Assembly: GCF_037974265.1 (NCBI RefSeq)
Contig: NZ_CP150233.1
Coordinates: 6,510,001 to 6,574,000 of the forward strand
Source of the DNA: Paenibacillus sp. FSL R5-0623
GTDB lineage: Bacteria; Bacillota; Bacilli; Paenibacillales; Paenibacillaceae
DNA: 64,000 bases
Reading direction: 5' to 3'
Part shown: one piece after another, positions 8,382-17,007 of the stretch
Layout of the letters: each line of letters opens with the position of its first letter
How positions within the stretch are numbered: position 1 is the first letter of the stretch
Notes under the pieces: model-generated
The model's input: only the letters and a program-made list of their open reading frames with translations
Databases searched by the model: none
Told to the model about the DNA's origin: nothing
Translations under genes and position numbers: made by a program

Positions 8382-9824
8382 TTAAGACTGTGAAGCAGAG
8401 ACTGTTTTAGGCACTGAGGCAAACGGGAAATATTCTTTTGCATTGTTGTAGGCGATGCCCTGTACGATCTGGCCAAGCAGCTCCAGATCCTGCGGTGCCT
8501 CCCCTTGTTCGGCCCACTCACCGATGAGGTTGCAGACCAGACGACGGAAATACTCATGCCGGGTGTAGGACAGGAAGCTGCGTGAATCGGTCAGCATACC
8601 GACAAAACGGCTGAGCAGACCAACATTCGCCAGGGCCTTCATCTGAGCAAGCATGCCGTCCTTCGTATCATTGAACCACCAGGCTGCACCAAGCTGGATT
8701 TTGCCCGGAATGCCCCCGCCCTGGAAGCTGCCGATGATCGCCGCGAGCACTTCGTTGTCCCTTGGATTCAGAGAATACAGAATTGTTTTGGGCAGTGCTT
8801 GTTGCTGTTCCAGCGCGTCGAGCAATCCAATCATCGCTGCGGAAAGCGGCGTATCATTCACTGCATCGTAACCGGTATCCGGCCCAAGCTTGGCAAACAT
8901 CCGCGTATTGTTGTTACGGGCTGCATTAATGTGGAACTGCATCACCCAGCCCCGCTCTGCATACAGTTTGCCAAGGAACGTCAGCGTTACCGTCTTGTAC
9001 TTGTCCTCTTCCTCACGAGTTACCTTCTGACCCGCAAGTACCTTTGCAAAGATGGCAGCTGCTTCTTCGCGTGTAGCCACGCCGTAAGGAACATAATCGA
9101 GTGCATGGTCAGAGACTCTGCCGCCGACAGAATGGAAGAATTCCACACGTGACTCCAGCGCAGCAAGGAAGGATTCATAATCTGAAATGGCAGTGCCAGA
9201 TGCCTGCGACAGCTTGCCCACCCATTCCACGAAGGTATCCCGGTTCAATTCCAAGCCTTTATCTGGGCGGAAAGAAGGTAATACCGCCGTATCAAAGCCT
9301 TCGATTTCCTGAATCTTCAGATGATACTCCAGAGAATCCGTTGGATCATCGGTTGTACACACAACAGTGACATTGGATTTGGTAATCAGATCACGTGCAC
9401 CGAATCCGTCACTGTTCAGTTTGGCATTTACTTTGTCCCAGATGGTCGGTGCGCTTGTCTCATTTAATACTTCGTAGACGCCGAAATATCGCTGTAATTC
9501 CAAGTGAGACCAGGCGTACAGCGGATTACCAATCATCATAGGGACCGTTTTGGCATAAGACAGGAAACGATCGTAATCGGTCACTCCTTCGCCGCCGGTC
9601 ACATATTGCTCTTCAATTCCGTTTGCGCGCATGAGCCGCCACTTATAGTGATCACCGTATAACCAAGCCTCTGTAAGATTGCCAAAGGTTTTGTTCTCGT
9701 AGATCTCCTGAGGACTGAGGTGGCAATGATAATCAATAATCGGCATGTCTTTGGCATAATCCTCATATAACTTGATCGCCGTTTCATTGTGCAGCAAAAA
9801 TTGTTCATCCAGAAAAGATTTCAT
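8382..9824 (-). CDS. uxaC: Glucuronate isomerase
   Basis: A 480-residue protein of the amidohydrolase-related UxaC family, close to the usual 465-475. It interconverts D-glucuronate and D-fructuronate (and galacturonate/tagaturonate), the entry step of hexuronate breakdown in the cytoplasm. Seen features are the opening MKSFLDEQFLLHNETA, the metal-site motif DYHCHLSP near residue 32, and later QFHINAARNNNTRMF and GMLTDSRSFLSYTRHEYFRR. The start at ATG 9824 follows a purine-rich GGGAGCG stretch. No other uronate gene is adjacent, so it is an orphan here. A cre-like palindrome at 9920-9933 suggests catabolite repression by CcpA. Confidence 0.95.
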   Translation of the reverse strand: MKSFLDEQFLLHNETAIKLYEDYAKDMPIIDYHCHLSPQEIYENKTFGNLTEAWLYGDHYKWRLMRANGIEEQYVTGGEGVTDYDRFLSYAKTVPMMIGNPLYAWSHLELQRYFGVYEVLNETSAPTIWDKVNAKLNSDGFGARDLITKSNVTVVCTTDDPTDSLEYHLKIQEIEGFDTAVLPSFRPDKGLELNRDTFVEWVGKLSQASGTAISDYESFLAALESRVEFFHSVGGRVSDHALDYVPYGVATREEAAAIFAKVLAGQKVTREEEDKYKTVTLTFLGKLYAERGWVMQFHINAARNNNTRMFAKLGPDTGYDAVNDTPLSAAMIGLLDALEQQQALPKTILYSLNPRDNEVLAAIIGSFQGGGIPGKIQLGAAWWFNDTKDGMLAQMKALANVGLLSRFVGMLTDSRSFLSYTRHEYFRRLVCNLIGEWAEQGEAPQDLELLGQIVQGIAYNNAKEYFPFASVPKTVSASQS

Positions 9825-9919
9825 TCGCCTCGCACGCTCCCTTTAGGTGAGTTTACGTTCATATGGGTTCACTTCCCATCTTTACGCTACACTGTTTATC
9901 ATCAAAGTTCAATATAAAA

Positions 9920-9933
9920 TGATAGCGTTATCA
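9920..9933 (-). promoter_or_regulatory. cre-like catabolite repression site
   Basis: TGATAGCGTTATCA is a near-perfect palindrome that fits the CcpA consensus (WTGNAANCGNWNNCA type). It lies about 95 bases upstream of uxaC. The fit and the sugar-acid function of the target make this a reasonable call. Confidence 0.6.
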
Positions 9934-10027
9934 AAAAAGGTTGATTTAGGCATATATTCGGGAACAAGGTATACTGGATTTAACGCAAGGATGCTGATCT
10001 GAAGATCACACAAGGAGATGAAATGAA

Positions 10028-10771
10028 TTGAAAGTTACTTTTCTGGGCACAGGAGATATGTTCAGCGTGGAGCAGCACCACAATAGTATGCTGGCTGAAT
10101 TCGGAGACACGCATCTGGTCATTGATTTTCCCGAATCAAATGCTAAAGCACTCAAGGAATATGGATTCGCCATGACCGATATCCACAACGTGTTCATTAC
10201 CCATTTGCATGAGGATCATATTAACGGTGTACAGATGCTGGGTTATTACGCACAGATCGTAGGCGACCGCAAACCCCGTCTGTTCATCCACGAACAATTG
10301 GTAGAGCCACTCTGGAACATTCTATCCCCCGGCATGCGCTACACAACGGATGGTGAACGTACCATGAGCGATTACTACGATGTCGTTCCCCTGCCAGATG
10401 GAGGCACATTTGAACTGGACGGCGTGACGTTTGAGACGTTTCGGACGCAGCATGTTCCCGGTATGGTCAGCAATGGGCTACTCGCCAAGCCTTACTTCTA
10501 TTACAGTGCAGACAGTACACTCAACCAGGAACGGGTGGAGCAAGTTGCCGCTGATGTGCAGCTGATTTTCCATGAATGTCATATGCATGATCTGGTGATC
10601 AAATCCCATACCTCATTAAAGGATCTGGAGCAGTTACCCGCGGAAGTGAGACAGAAAACCGTACTGATGCATTATCATGATGAGTACGCGGATGCGGACA
10701 AACGGGAACAGTTCAACCGCGAGCATGATCTGCGGATGGTTGGTACGTTGGAATCATTTGAACTGGAGTAG
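10028..10771 (+). CDS. MBL-fold metallo-hydrolase (RNase Z-like)
   Basis: A 247-residue metallo-beta-lactamase-fold protein. The opening KVTFLGTGD is the first strand and loop. THLHEDHING at about residue 59 is the HxHxDH metal motif with Glu in place of the second His. AQHVPGMVSNG and YYSADSTL (about 160) and the last His region LMHYHDEY (about 217) supply the remaining ligands. It resembles the RNase Z/TrnZ-like and YtnP-like subgroups, but no tRNA-processing exosite arm is evident. The start is TTG 10028 after AAGGAG; the ATG at 10023 is out of frame and stops at once. Confidence 0.82.
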   Translation: MKVTFLGTGDMFSVEQHHNSMLAEFGDTHLVIDFPESNAKALKEYGFAMTDIHNVFITHLHEDHINGVQMLGYYAQIVGDRKPRLFIHEQLVEPLWNILSPGMRYTTDGERTMSDYYDVVPLPDGGTFELDGVTFETFRTQHVPGMVSNGLLAKPYFYYSADSTLNQERVEQVAADVQLIFHECHMHDLVIKSHTSLKDLEQLPAEVRQKTVLMHYHDEYADADKREQFNREHDLRMVGTLESFELE

Positions 10772-10835
10772 GTAAACGGAAAGAGGGTATCGGATATTAT
10801 CGTATTCGATCTATATTCTAATGGAGGTCATTGCT

Positions 10836-11114
10836 ATGGAATATCGAATTGAACAAGGTTACTTTCTGATATACTCTCCTGCAAGAAGCACCAGTAGTGG
10901 AGACATCATGGTGGTTAAATTACTGGAAAGACCCTTTAAGGATAGAGTTGAATTCCTCATTAACAGCAAAAACTATGAGTGTACTACACACCATGAATAC
11001 TTAAACTTTGAGCCAACTTCTCATCATAAACCTGAGAAGCCTGGAGCATTTTCAATGGAACGAAGTGAGTTCAATCGAATGTGGGATACGATGAATCAGT
11101 ATTTTGAAGAGTAA
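10836..11114 (+). CDS. Small hypothetical protein
   Basis: A 92-residue protein. The start at ATG 10836 is preferred because the GGAGG site sits just upstream; the in-frame ATG at 10821 overlaps that site. It has no membrane segment and no motif I recognise. It is mixed alpha/beta in appearance, with a His-rich middle (TTHHEYLNFEPTSHHK) and a C-terminal amphipathic helix (FNRMWDTMNQYFEE). It follows the MBL-fold gene by 64 bases in the same direction and may be cotranscribed. Function is unknown. Confidence 0.65.
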   Translation: MEYRIEQGYFLIYSPARSTSSGDIMVVKLLERPFKDRVEFLINSKNYECTTHHEYLNFEPTSHHKPEKPGAFSMERSEFNRMWDTMNQYFEE

Positions 11115-11199
11115 TAACCTTATCCTGCTGTTAAATCTAAGCTGATTCCTTTTTCTCATTTCATGTTTTCACTTACAGCAGTGTTTCGAGTACGTATGG

Positions 11200-11420
11200 C
11201 GAGCCTTAACCCACGTTAAGCTAACGAATCTGAGAAGCCTTAATGCGTTAAAACCCGAGGTTTCAATATTCTAATGAATCTCAGACGCGTTAATCTGGTG
11301 ATGTTGCTCCAATTGGCGCTATTTCAATCGTTTTTGAGAGAAATAAGGTTACTGAGATTCGTTAGAATTCCAATAACGCTAATTCAGTGCAAATAAGGCG
11401 TGCAAAGTTCGTTAGGATGG
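11200..11420. repeat. Intergenic array of CTAACGAATCT-type motifs
   Basis: Four copies of a motif occur in this non-coding stretch. Two are on the plus strand (CTAACGAATCTGAG at 11221-11234 and CTAATGAATCTCAG at 11271-11284). Two are on the minus strand (CTGAGATTCGTTAG at 11352-11365 and AAAGTTCGTTAG at 11404-11415). Each is followed, in its own direction, by a sequence of the CCTTATT or CGTTAAT kind. The arrangement gives potential long hairpins. It looks like a dispersed intergenic repeat; no reading frame is present. The rest of the 11115-11563 gap holds only the terminator below. Confidence 0.55.
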
Positions 11421-11448
11421 AGTTTTAGTTGTACCTAGAAAATGCAAA

Positions 11449-11495
11449 AAACCACCTGAACACAGGTATATTCGCTCTCCTGTTCAGATGGTTTA
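11449..11495. terminator. Terminator hairpin downstream of alpha-amylase
   Basis: AAACCACCTGAACA pairs with TGTTCAGATGGTTT around a loop of about 18 bases that has its own CAGG/CCTG pairing. It sits about 70 bases beyond the amylase stop on the minus strand. The flanking A run gives a T tail in that direction. Confidence 0.7.
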
Positions 11496-11563
11496 ACGAT
11501 CAATCTATATACTGTTTTCATATCAATCGGTGTACCTTTTCTTATCCTGCCTGGCACATGCCA

Positions 11564-13045
11564 TTACTCAGCGTCAGCGCAGTCCTCATTCTGTTCGGGA
11601 AGGGCCCATACCGACACGCCCCCACCGCACACATGGAAGGTGGCCCAGCCGTCTTTCTCAATGGTAATCTGATCCTCACAGCTCTTCGTCAGATCCACCC
11701 AGACTTCACCAGCACGATGCTCGCCGATGAACATTCTCTTCTCACCGTCATCCCCGTTGGAGATGACCACTGCACAACCGGAACCTTCGATTTCCTCTAC
11801 GCCACGACGTACCCAGCCAATCGTATTTGCGTGATCGAAGTAATCTTCCTGCTCTCCATACGCCTTGTTGCAACGGGCAGACAGCAGAATGTCCAGAATT
11901 TCTTTTTTGCCATCCACAGGTTCAGGTCCACCAATGCCATAATAATCCCCGTAAAATACAACCGGATAACCATCTCGACGTAATAACGTCAAGGCATAGG
12001 CGCTCGGCTTAAACCAGTCTCCGATCCATGATTCCAATGCTTCATGTGGTTGGGAGTCGTGGTTATCTACAAAAGTTACTGCATGTGTAGGATGGGTCTG
12101 CACCAAGGTGTCATCAAAAATTTTGGAGAGATCAAAGTCTCTACCTGCAAGCGAAGCCTCATGCAACTTGTAGTGAAGAGACACGTCAAACAGGTCGATC
12201 TGATAGTCTACCGTATCGAGGAATTCACGACATGCATCCAGGTTTGAATTCCAGAACTCGCCTACGATGTAGAAATCCAGACCGCGTTTGCGAATCATCT
12301 CTGCTGCAAACTCCTTGATGAATTCGTGGTTGATATGTTTAATCGCATCCAGCCGGAACCCACCACACTGAAGGGTATCGATCAGCCATTTCCCCCAGTC
12401 AATCATCTCGCGCCGAACATCCGGGTGGTTATAATCTATATTGGCGAACATCAGATAGTCATAGTTGCCAAACTCATCATCGACATTCTCATTCCATTTT
12501 TTATTCTCTCCTGCGATGCGGAATACACCTGTTCGTTCTCCCTTGGCGTCAAAGTCTGTACCGTTGAAATGTTCAGAGCTCCACTTAAAGGAGGAGTATT
12601 GATCTCCGCGACCCGGGAATGTGAATTTGGTCCAGCCCTCAATCTCGAACGGTTTGGAAATTTCCTTCGTCCGATCATTCGGATCAACCTCAATCACTTT
12701 GAACACTTCCGTCTCATCTGCTCCGGCCTTGTGATTCATAACCAGATCCACATAGACGGCTATGCCGTTCTTCTGACACTCAGCAATGGCCTCCACCAAT
12801 TCCTGCTTGGTGCCATATTTGGTTCGTACGGTACCCTTTTGATCAAATTCGCCCAGATCATACAGATCATATACACCATAACCTGTATCTTCTGCTGACA
12901 CTGCCTTGGTTACGGGTGGCACCCATACCGAGTCAATGCCTTTGGCTTTCAGTTCCGGGGCCATTTCAGCCAGTCGCTTCCAATGATCTCCGTCTGCAGC
13001 CAGGTGCCATTCAAAAAACTGCATCATGGTATGATTTCTCTTCAT
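11564..13045 (-). CDS. Cytoplasmic alpha-amylase, GH13
   Basis: A 493-residue GH13 enzyme that hydrolyses alpha-1,4 glucans. The conserved regions are in order: VDLVMNH (region I), GFRLDAIKH with the nucleophile Asp (II), IVGEFWN with the acid/base Glu (III), and FVDNHDSQ (IV). It opens MKRNHTMMQFFEWHL with no signal peptide, so it acts inside the cell, like the AmyA/malto-oligosaccharide type of Bacillales. The length matches that family. The start at ATG 13045 follows GGAGGTCGG. It is monocistronic. A plausible promoter (TTGAAG, 16 bases, TATAAC) lies about 100 bases upstream. Confidence 0.94.
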   Translation of the reverse strand: MKRNHTMMQFFEWHLAADGDHWKRLAEMAPELKAKGIDSVWVPPVTKAVSAEDTGYGVYDLYDLGEFDQKGTVRTKYGTKQELVEAIAECQKNGIAVYVDLVMNHKAGADETEVFKVIEVDPNDRTKEISKPFEIEGWTKFTFPGRGDQYSSFKWSSEHFNGTDFDAKGERTGVFRIAGENKKWNENVDDEFGNYDYLMFANIDYNHPDVRREMIDWGKWLIDTLQCGGFRLDAIKHINHEFIKEFAAEMIRKRGLDFYIVGEFWNSNLDACREFLDTVDYQIDLFDVSLHYKLHEASLAGRDFDLSKIFDDTLVQTHPTHAVTFVDNHDSQPHEALESWIGDWFKPSAYALTLLRRDGYPVVFYGDYYGIGGPEPVDGKKEILDILLSARCNKAYGEQEDYFDHANTIGWVRRGVEEIEGSGCAVVISNGDDGEKRMFIGEHRAGEVWVDLTKSCEDQITIEKDGWATFHVCGGGVSVWALPEQNEDCADAE

Positions 13046-13249
13046 TATAACCGACCTCCTTGATTGCTATCGAAGCGGACCGCGGAACGGATAGGGTAAT
13101 TCGCCGTTGTTCGTTCGTTGCTAACCAAGTTATAACCCTTTCACCCTACCCTTCAATCATGTAAAGGAAAGAAATCTGAGAAAAATGTTAAACTTCTTGG
13201 TCCAGCATTTGCCTGATCCCATTGAAATTGCTGTGAAGATACATCATGT

Positions 13250-15562
13250 TCAAATTCGCTTGTAGTCCCGCCACTCCTCGGGCAGCAGGGAACGATACGG
13301 CTCTTGGATAAAACGATCGTCGACCAGCACCAGCACGCCCCTGTCTTCTTCCGTCCGAATCAGCCGTCCACCCGCCTGCAGCACCTTGTTCATACCCGGG
13401 AAAATATAGGCGTAATTGAATCCGTTGCGTCCTGTCCGATCATAGTAATCACGTAATACGTTGTTCTCCAGACCAATCTGCGGCAGCCCCGCACCTACCA
13501 CAACCACGCCATTCAAGCGGTCTCCCGGCAGATCGACACCCTCCGAGAATACGCCACCCATGACGGCAAATACTAAGCGTGTTCGTTCAGGATTCGGCTG
13601 AAATCCATCCAAAAACTGCTCCCGTTCCAGTTCGTTCATGCCTTGCTTTTGTATGACCGTATCCGCTTCACTTGGAAGCTGTGCGTAGGTCTCATATATC
13701 TCGCGCATATAAGGGTAAGAAGGGAAGAACACCATCAGATTGCTGCGTGGCCATTCGGTCACCAGCTGTTGCAGCATCTCCGCAATGGGTCGCCGGGATT
13801 GCTCCCGATCCTTATAACGCACGGATAAGGGCAGGAGCCTCACATCCAATTGTTCCCGCTGAAATGGAGATGGAATCTGCAATGTATAATCCTCTTCCTC
13901 TGCACCCAGCATATCCCGATAATAGCGAAGGGGTGACAATGTGGCCGAGAAATGAATGAGGGAGCGGAATCCTTTGGCCGTCTGACGAAGCAGTACCGAA
14001 GGATCGAGACAGAATAACTTCACTCTCACTTCACTTCGAACACACTCTGCATACGTAATAAAACGTTCATCATACAGCTTGGCAATACGCAGGAAATTCT
14101 GTGCCGTGAAGTAGGCATCCAACAGCAGCTGATCCGTCTCGGCATTCCCCGAACCACCTTCAACAAGACATTGCTCCGCGACCATGACAAAAGGCTCCAG
14201 CCGTTCAATCAGTTCCTCCGGCGCCTCCTGCTGAATGATCTTTCCTTCTTCTCCACCGTTTTTCCGAAGGGTAATCAGATACTTATCAATGGCCCCGGTG
14301 TAGTCAACAATGGCTTTGGCAGCAGGCACACTGCTGTCCAGCGACTGGAACTCTCTTTTCACATCCAGAAATACTGCCTTCTCCAGCTCAGCGGAAAACA
14401 TCATTCGGCCACGATCAACCAGATTATGTGCCTCGTCCACCAGTAACACCGTCTTGCGTTTCTGCTCCTCCAACATTCTTTTCAGAGAGATCCTCGGATC
14501 GAAAATATAGTTATAATCGCAGATCACTGCATCGGCTGCATACGCCGCATCCAGTGAAAACTCAAACGGACACACCCGATGTTTGCGCGCATACTGCTCG
14601 ATGACCGGACGTGTCATCAACGTCTCATGTTCCAGCATGTCCAGCACGGCCCCGTTAATACGGTCATAATATCCTTCACACATGCCGCACTGCCCTGTAT
14701 CACAAGCTTCCTCTTCCTTAAAACAAATCTTGTCCTTCGCGGTCAGACTGATCACATGCATCTTCAATCCTTCCGATTGCATCCGGGCAAAAGCTTCTTC
14801 TGCCGCCACCCGTGTTGTCGTCCTCGCGGTCAGATAGAACAATCGGCTCGCTTCGCCTTCGCCAATCGCTTTGACTGTGGGGAACAGCACGGACATGGTT
14901 TTACCAATGCCTGTTGGTGCTTTGGCCATCAATCCCTGACCTTCACGGATCGTCTTGTACACGGCTCCAGCCAACTTCCGCTGCCCCTCCCGGTATTTGC
15001 GAAAAGGAAACGGCAACTCTCGCACACTGATATCACGCTCTTCTTCATATGCAGCGATCATCTCTGCATATGGCGCATAACCGGCAATCACTTCTGCCGC
15101 AAACTGCTCCAGTTCCTGCCGTTCTGCCATTCGGCGAAACCGTCTTTCTTCATGGGTTACCGAATGTACATACGTCAACTGCACTTGCATACGTGGTTCA
15201 TCCTGCTGGACAGCGTACATGTAGGCATACATCATGGCCTGCGCCCAGTGCACGGGAAGTCCCTCACCCAGATCGTCCAGATTGCCCGCAGTTGATTTGA
15301 TCTCATCCACCGTCAACTGACCGTCCAGACGAATTAGCCCGTCACATCGTCCCTCCACCACATAGGTCAGATTCCCATGTTGGATCTCAGCTTCGAGCAC
15401 AATCTCTTTTAAATCTTCTTCCGTGTACTCCTTCTGTACCCGCTGATGAATTCGAGTTCCCTCCTGCATCGAGGCATTGGTCCGGAACCCTGGACGTATG
15501 CTACCGCTGCGGTACACATACTCCACCAAAGGTCTAACCGATATCCGAATTGTTGTTGTCAT
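13250..15562 (-). CDS. ATP-dependent DNA helicase of DinG/XPD type with N-terminal PD-(D/E)XK nuclease-like domain
   Basis: A 770-residue SF2 helicase. Residues about 1-190 look like a Cas4/RecB-type nuclease module: GRIDG-like VEGRCDGLIRL, then VDEIKST with the catalytic E-x-K. The helicase core then has APTGIGKT (Walker A, near 215), a four-cysteine iron-sulfur cluster (CFKEEEACDTGQCGMCEGY, near 285-305), LLVDEAHN (DEAH, near 385), and the C-terminal motifs FPSYPYMREIY and QAGGRLIRTEEDRG. This combination is known in Firmicutes DNA repair helicases related to DinG and YoaA. It probably unwinds damaged or recombination DNA. It is transcribed alone, divergent from the XRE gene. Confidence 0.9.
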   Translation of the reverse strand: MTTTIRISVRPLVEYVYRSGSIRPGFRTNASMQEGTRIHQRVQKEYTEEDLKEIVLEAEIQHGNLTYVVEGRCDGLIRLDGQLTVDEIKSTAGNLDDLGEGLPVHWAQAMMYAYMYAVQQDEPRMQVQLTYVHSVTHEERRFRRMAERQELEQFAAEVIAGYAPYAEMIAAYEEERDISVRELPFPFRKYREGQRKLAGAVYKTIREGQGLMAKAPTGIGKTMSVLFPTVKAIGEGEASRLFYLTARTTTRVAAEEAFARMQSEGLKMHVISLTAKDKICFKEEEACDTGQCGMCEGYYDRINGAVLDMLEHETLMTRPVIEQYARKHRVCPFEFSLDAAYAADAVICDYNYIFDPRISLKRMLEEQKRKTVLLVDEAHNLVDRGRMMFSAELEKAVFLDVKREFQSLDSSVPAAKAIVDYTGAIDKYLITLRKNGGEEGKIIQQEAPEELIERLEPFVMVAEQCLVEGGSGNAETDQLLLDAYFTAQNFLRIAKLYDERFITYAECVRSEVRVKLFCLDPSVLLRQTAKGFRSLIHFSATLSPLRYYRDMLGAEEEDYTLQIPSPFQREQLDVRLLPLSVRYKDREQSRRPIAEMLQQLVTEWPRSNLMVFFPSYPYMREIYETYAQLPSEADTVIQKQGMNELEREQFLDGFQPNPERTRLVFAVMGGVFSEGVDLPGDRLNGVVVVGAGLPQIGLENNVLRDYYDRTGRNGFNYAYIFPGMNKVLQAGGRLIRTEEDRGVLVLVDDRFIQEPYRSLLPEEWRDYKRI

Positions 15563-15661
15563 ACGATCACCCGTTCTGTTTGTAGTGATTATACTTTATC
15601 ATGAAATATGCTTTTGGACACAGCACCACCTCGAAGAAGTGGAAAATATTATAAAGAGAGA

Positions 15662-15720
15662 TTGACATCACATCGTCGCATAAGTAAAGTTAACTTTACG
15701 TAAAGCGAACTTTACTTATG
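15662..15720 (+). promoter_or_regulatory. Promoter with perfect inverted-repeat operator before the XRE gene
   Basis: CATAAGTAAAGTT (15679-15691) and AACTTTACTTATG (15708-15720) are exact inverted repeats with 16 bases between them. A further 16-base palindrome, GTAAAGTTAACTTTAC, sits inside. TTGACA (15662-15667) and TAAAGT (15685-15690) are spaced 17 bases apart as -35 and -10 boxes. The operator therefore covers the -10 box and the ribosome binding site follows at once. Autoregulation by the XRE protein is the obvious inference. Confidence 0.8.
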
Positions 15721-15731
15721 GGAGGATATAC

Positions 15732-15944
15732 TTGCAAAATCTAATCAGAGACAAGCGAATACATATGCATATCACACAGGAAGAACTGTCTCAACGGCTT
15801 AAGGTCTCTAGGCAGACCATCATATCGTTGGAATCCGGAAAGTACAAACCTTCTCTTGTGCTTGCTCACAAGCTTGCCCAATTATTTGGCTGTCAGATCG
15901 AGGAATTATTTATTTTTGAAGGAGATGAGAATATTGAGTTCTGA
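15732..15944 (+). CDS. Small XRE-family (Cro/CI-like) transcriptional regulator
   Basis: A 70-residue protein that is almost entirely one helix-turn-helix domain. ITQEELSQRLKVSRQTIISLE at about residues 14-34 is the HTH, followed by the family's YKPSLVLAHKLAQLFGCQIEELF. The start is TTG 15732 after GGAGG. The last codons overlap the start of the membrane protein gene downstream. Such pairs of a 65-75-residue XRE protein and a small membrane protein are common in Firmicutes. The perfect palindrome over its promoter points to tight autorepression. No toxin motif is visible. Confidence 0.88.
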   Translation: MQNLIRDKRIHMHITQEELSQRLKVSRQTIISLESGKYKPSLVLAHKLAQLFGCQIEELFIFEGDENIEF

Positions 15945-16248
15945 ATCACTGAATCGGATGATCGGGATCGGTGGAATTGTAGCTGGTTTGTTATTTGCAA
16001 TACTCATTATTTTTTTCACAAGGTTGATTGCAAAAAAGCACAACGGACTGGATGAGCGGTACCTCTATTGTATCACGAGAGCAAAAGCCTTCTCCTGGAA
16101 TGCGACCACTATCAGTCTTGTTCTGGCTTGGATCCTCGTAGTTATGCTAGACGGGATATCGCTTTCCTTTTTCATTATTACTGCAGTGTTTGTCATTCAT
16201 TGTTTATCTTCTATTGCGGCAAACCTATACTACTCAGCTCGGAATTAG
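15934..16248 (+). CDS. Small membrane protein paired with the XRE regulator
   Basis: A 104-residue protein if started at TTG 15934, which sits nine bases after AAGGAG; ATG 15925 is also in frame but touches the binding site. It has three hydrophobic segments: GIGGIVAGLLFAILIIFF, ISLVLAWILVVMLDG and SFFIITAVFVIHCL. A charged loop lies after the first (KKHNGLDERYLYCITRAKAF). It overlaps the XRE gene by 11 bases, so the two are translated together. It resembles the DUF2178-like membrane partners of small XRE regulators, but that is a tentative match. It may sense or sequester something at the membrane. Confidence 0.72.
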   Translation: MSSESLNRMIGIGGIVAGLLFAILIIFFTRLIAKKHNGLDERYLYCITRAKAFSWNATTISLVLAWILVVMLDGISLSFFIITAVFVIHCLSSIAANLYYSARN

Positions 16249-16339
16249 TCCACCTTTCCGATACATGTGAACCGATTGGACTCACCGATTCCCATATGCT
16301 ATGTTGAGATAGAATGTACTTAATAAGGAGGCCGCTTCT

Positions 16340-16837
16340 ATGTATATCTATTTGGTTCCTTCACCGATTCCGGATGCACTTGCTGCATACCCGCATCTGA
16401 CTTTGCGAAGCGAAGAGCACGTGCGTCTGGCTATTGAATCCGCAGAACGCCTGATGAATATCGAGTCTGATGATAAAATAGCCGCATATGAAGCTTTCGA
16501 TGCCGCAGGTTCCTGGACTGGCGGTGGTTACGCTGTTCTCAACAATATCCCTGTCACAGAGGATGGTCGTAACGATTTTGAAGAACGGTTTAAGAACCGT
16601 GCCCGCAAGGTAGAAGATGAACCTGGCTTTGTCGGTATTCGTGTGCTTCGTCCTCTGAAGGATGACACGTATGTCGTACTTACACTCTGGCAGTCGGAAG
16701 AACACTTCAAAGGCTGGCAGGAATCCCAAGCTTATAGTCACGCTCACCGTAACCGCAGTACTAGCGAAGGGCTGACTGCACAGAAGCCCACCATGTTCCC
16801 CAGACCTTCTTACGTTACAACGTACACTATAGAATAA
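16340..16837 (+). CDS. Antibiotic-biosynthesis-monooxygenase-fold protein, HmoB-like heme monooxygenase
   Basis: A 165-residue protein with an N-terminal region of about 60 residues and a C-terminal ABM domain. The domain contains NNIPVTEDGRNDFEERFKNRA, which supplies the Asn and the helix, then GFVGIRVLRP, VVLTLWQSEEHFKGWQES and SHAH. The Asn/Trp/His set matches the IsdG/HmoB heme-degrading group, which opens heme to release iron in the cytoplasm. The length matches Bacillus HmoB (about 166). The start at ATG 16340 follows AAGGAGG. A terminator follows at 16886. Heme activity is inferred from family resemblance. Confidence 0.8.
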   Translation: MYIYLVPSPIPDALAAYPHLTLRSEEHVRLAIESAERLMNIESDDKIAAYEAFDAAGSWTGGGYAVLNNIPVTEDGRNDFEERFKNRARKVEDEPGFVGIRVLRPLKDDTYVVLTLWQSEEHFKGWQESQAYSHAHRNRSTSEGLTAQKPTMFPRPSYVTTYTIE

Positions 16838-16885
16838 CGGATTGGGTCACCTCTGGCGTTTATCGCAGTAGCCCATGTTTTTTCA

Positions 16886-16914
16886 AACCTCTTCCTGTAT
16901 GGAAGAGGTTTTTT
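16886..16914 (+). terminator. Rho-independent terminator
   Basis: AACCTCTTCC and GGAAGAGGTT form a 10-bp perfect stem around TGTAT, followed by TTTT. It ends the transcript of the HmoB-like gene. Confidence 0.9.
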
Positions 16915-17007
16915 GCCGTAAATTGTTGAAGGCTCTCATTTTTGACACAGCCATGCTGAGATAGGATAATACTTGTTAAATGAAACTTCGGAAGGGAAGG
17001 CGGTACC

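Noticed and set aside
11429..11983. Plus-strand 184-residue ORF opposite the amylase
   Set aside because: It overlaps conserved alpha-amylase coding sequence on the other strand and has no ribosome site.
14579..15295. Plus-strand 238-residue ORF opposite the DinG/XPD-type helicase
   Set aside because: The helicase motifs on the minus strand are continuous and convincing. The plus frame has Phe/Cys/His-rich composition typical of antisense shadows.
16361..16747. Minus-strand 128-residue ORF opposite the HmoB-like gene
   Set aside because: It is a shadow of the ABM-domain gene; no start signal or family motif is seen.
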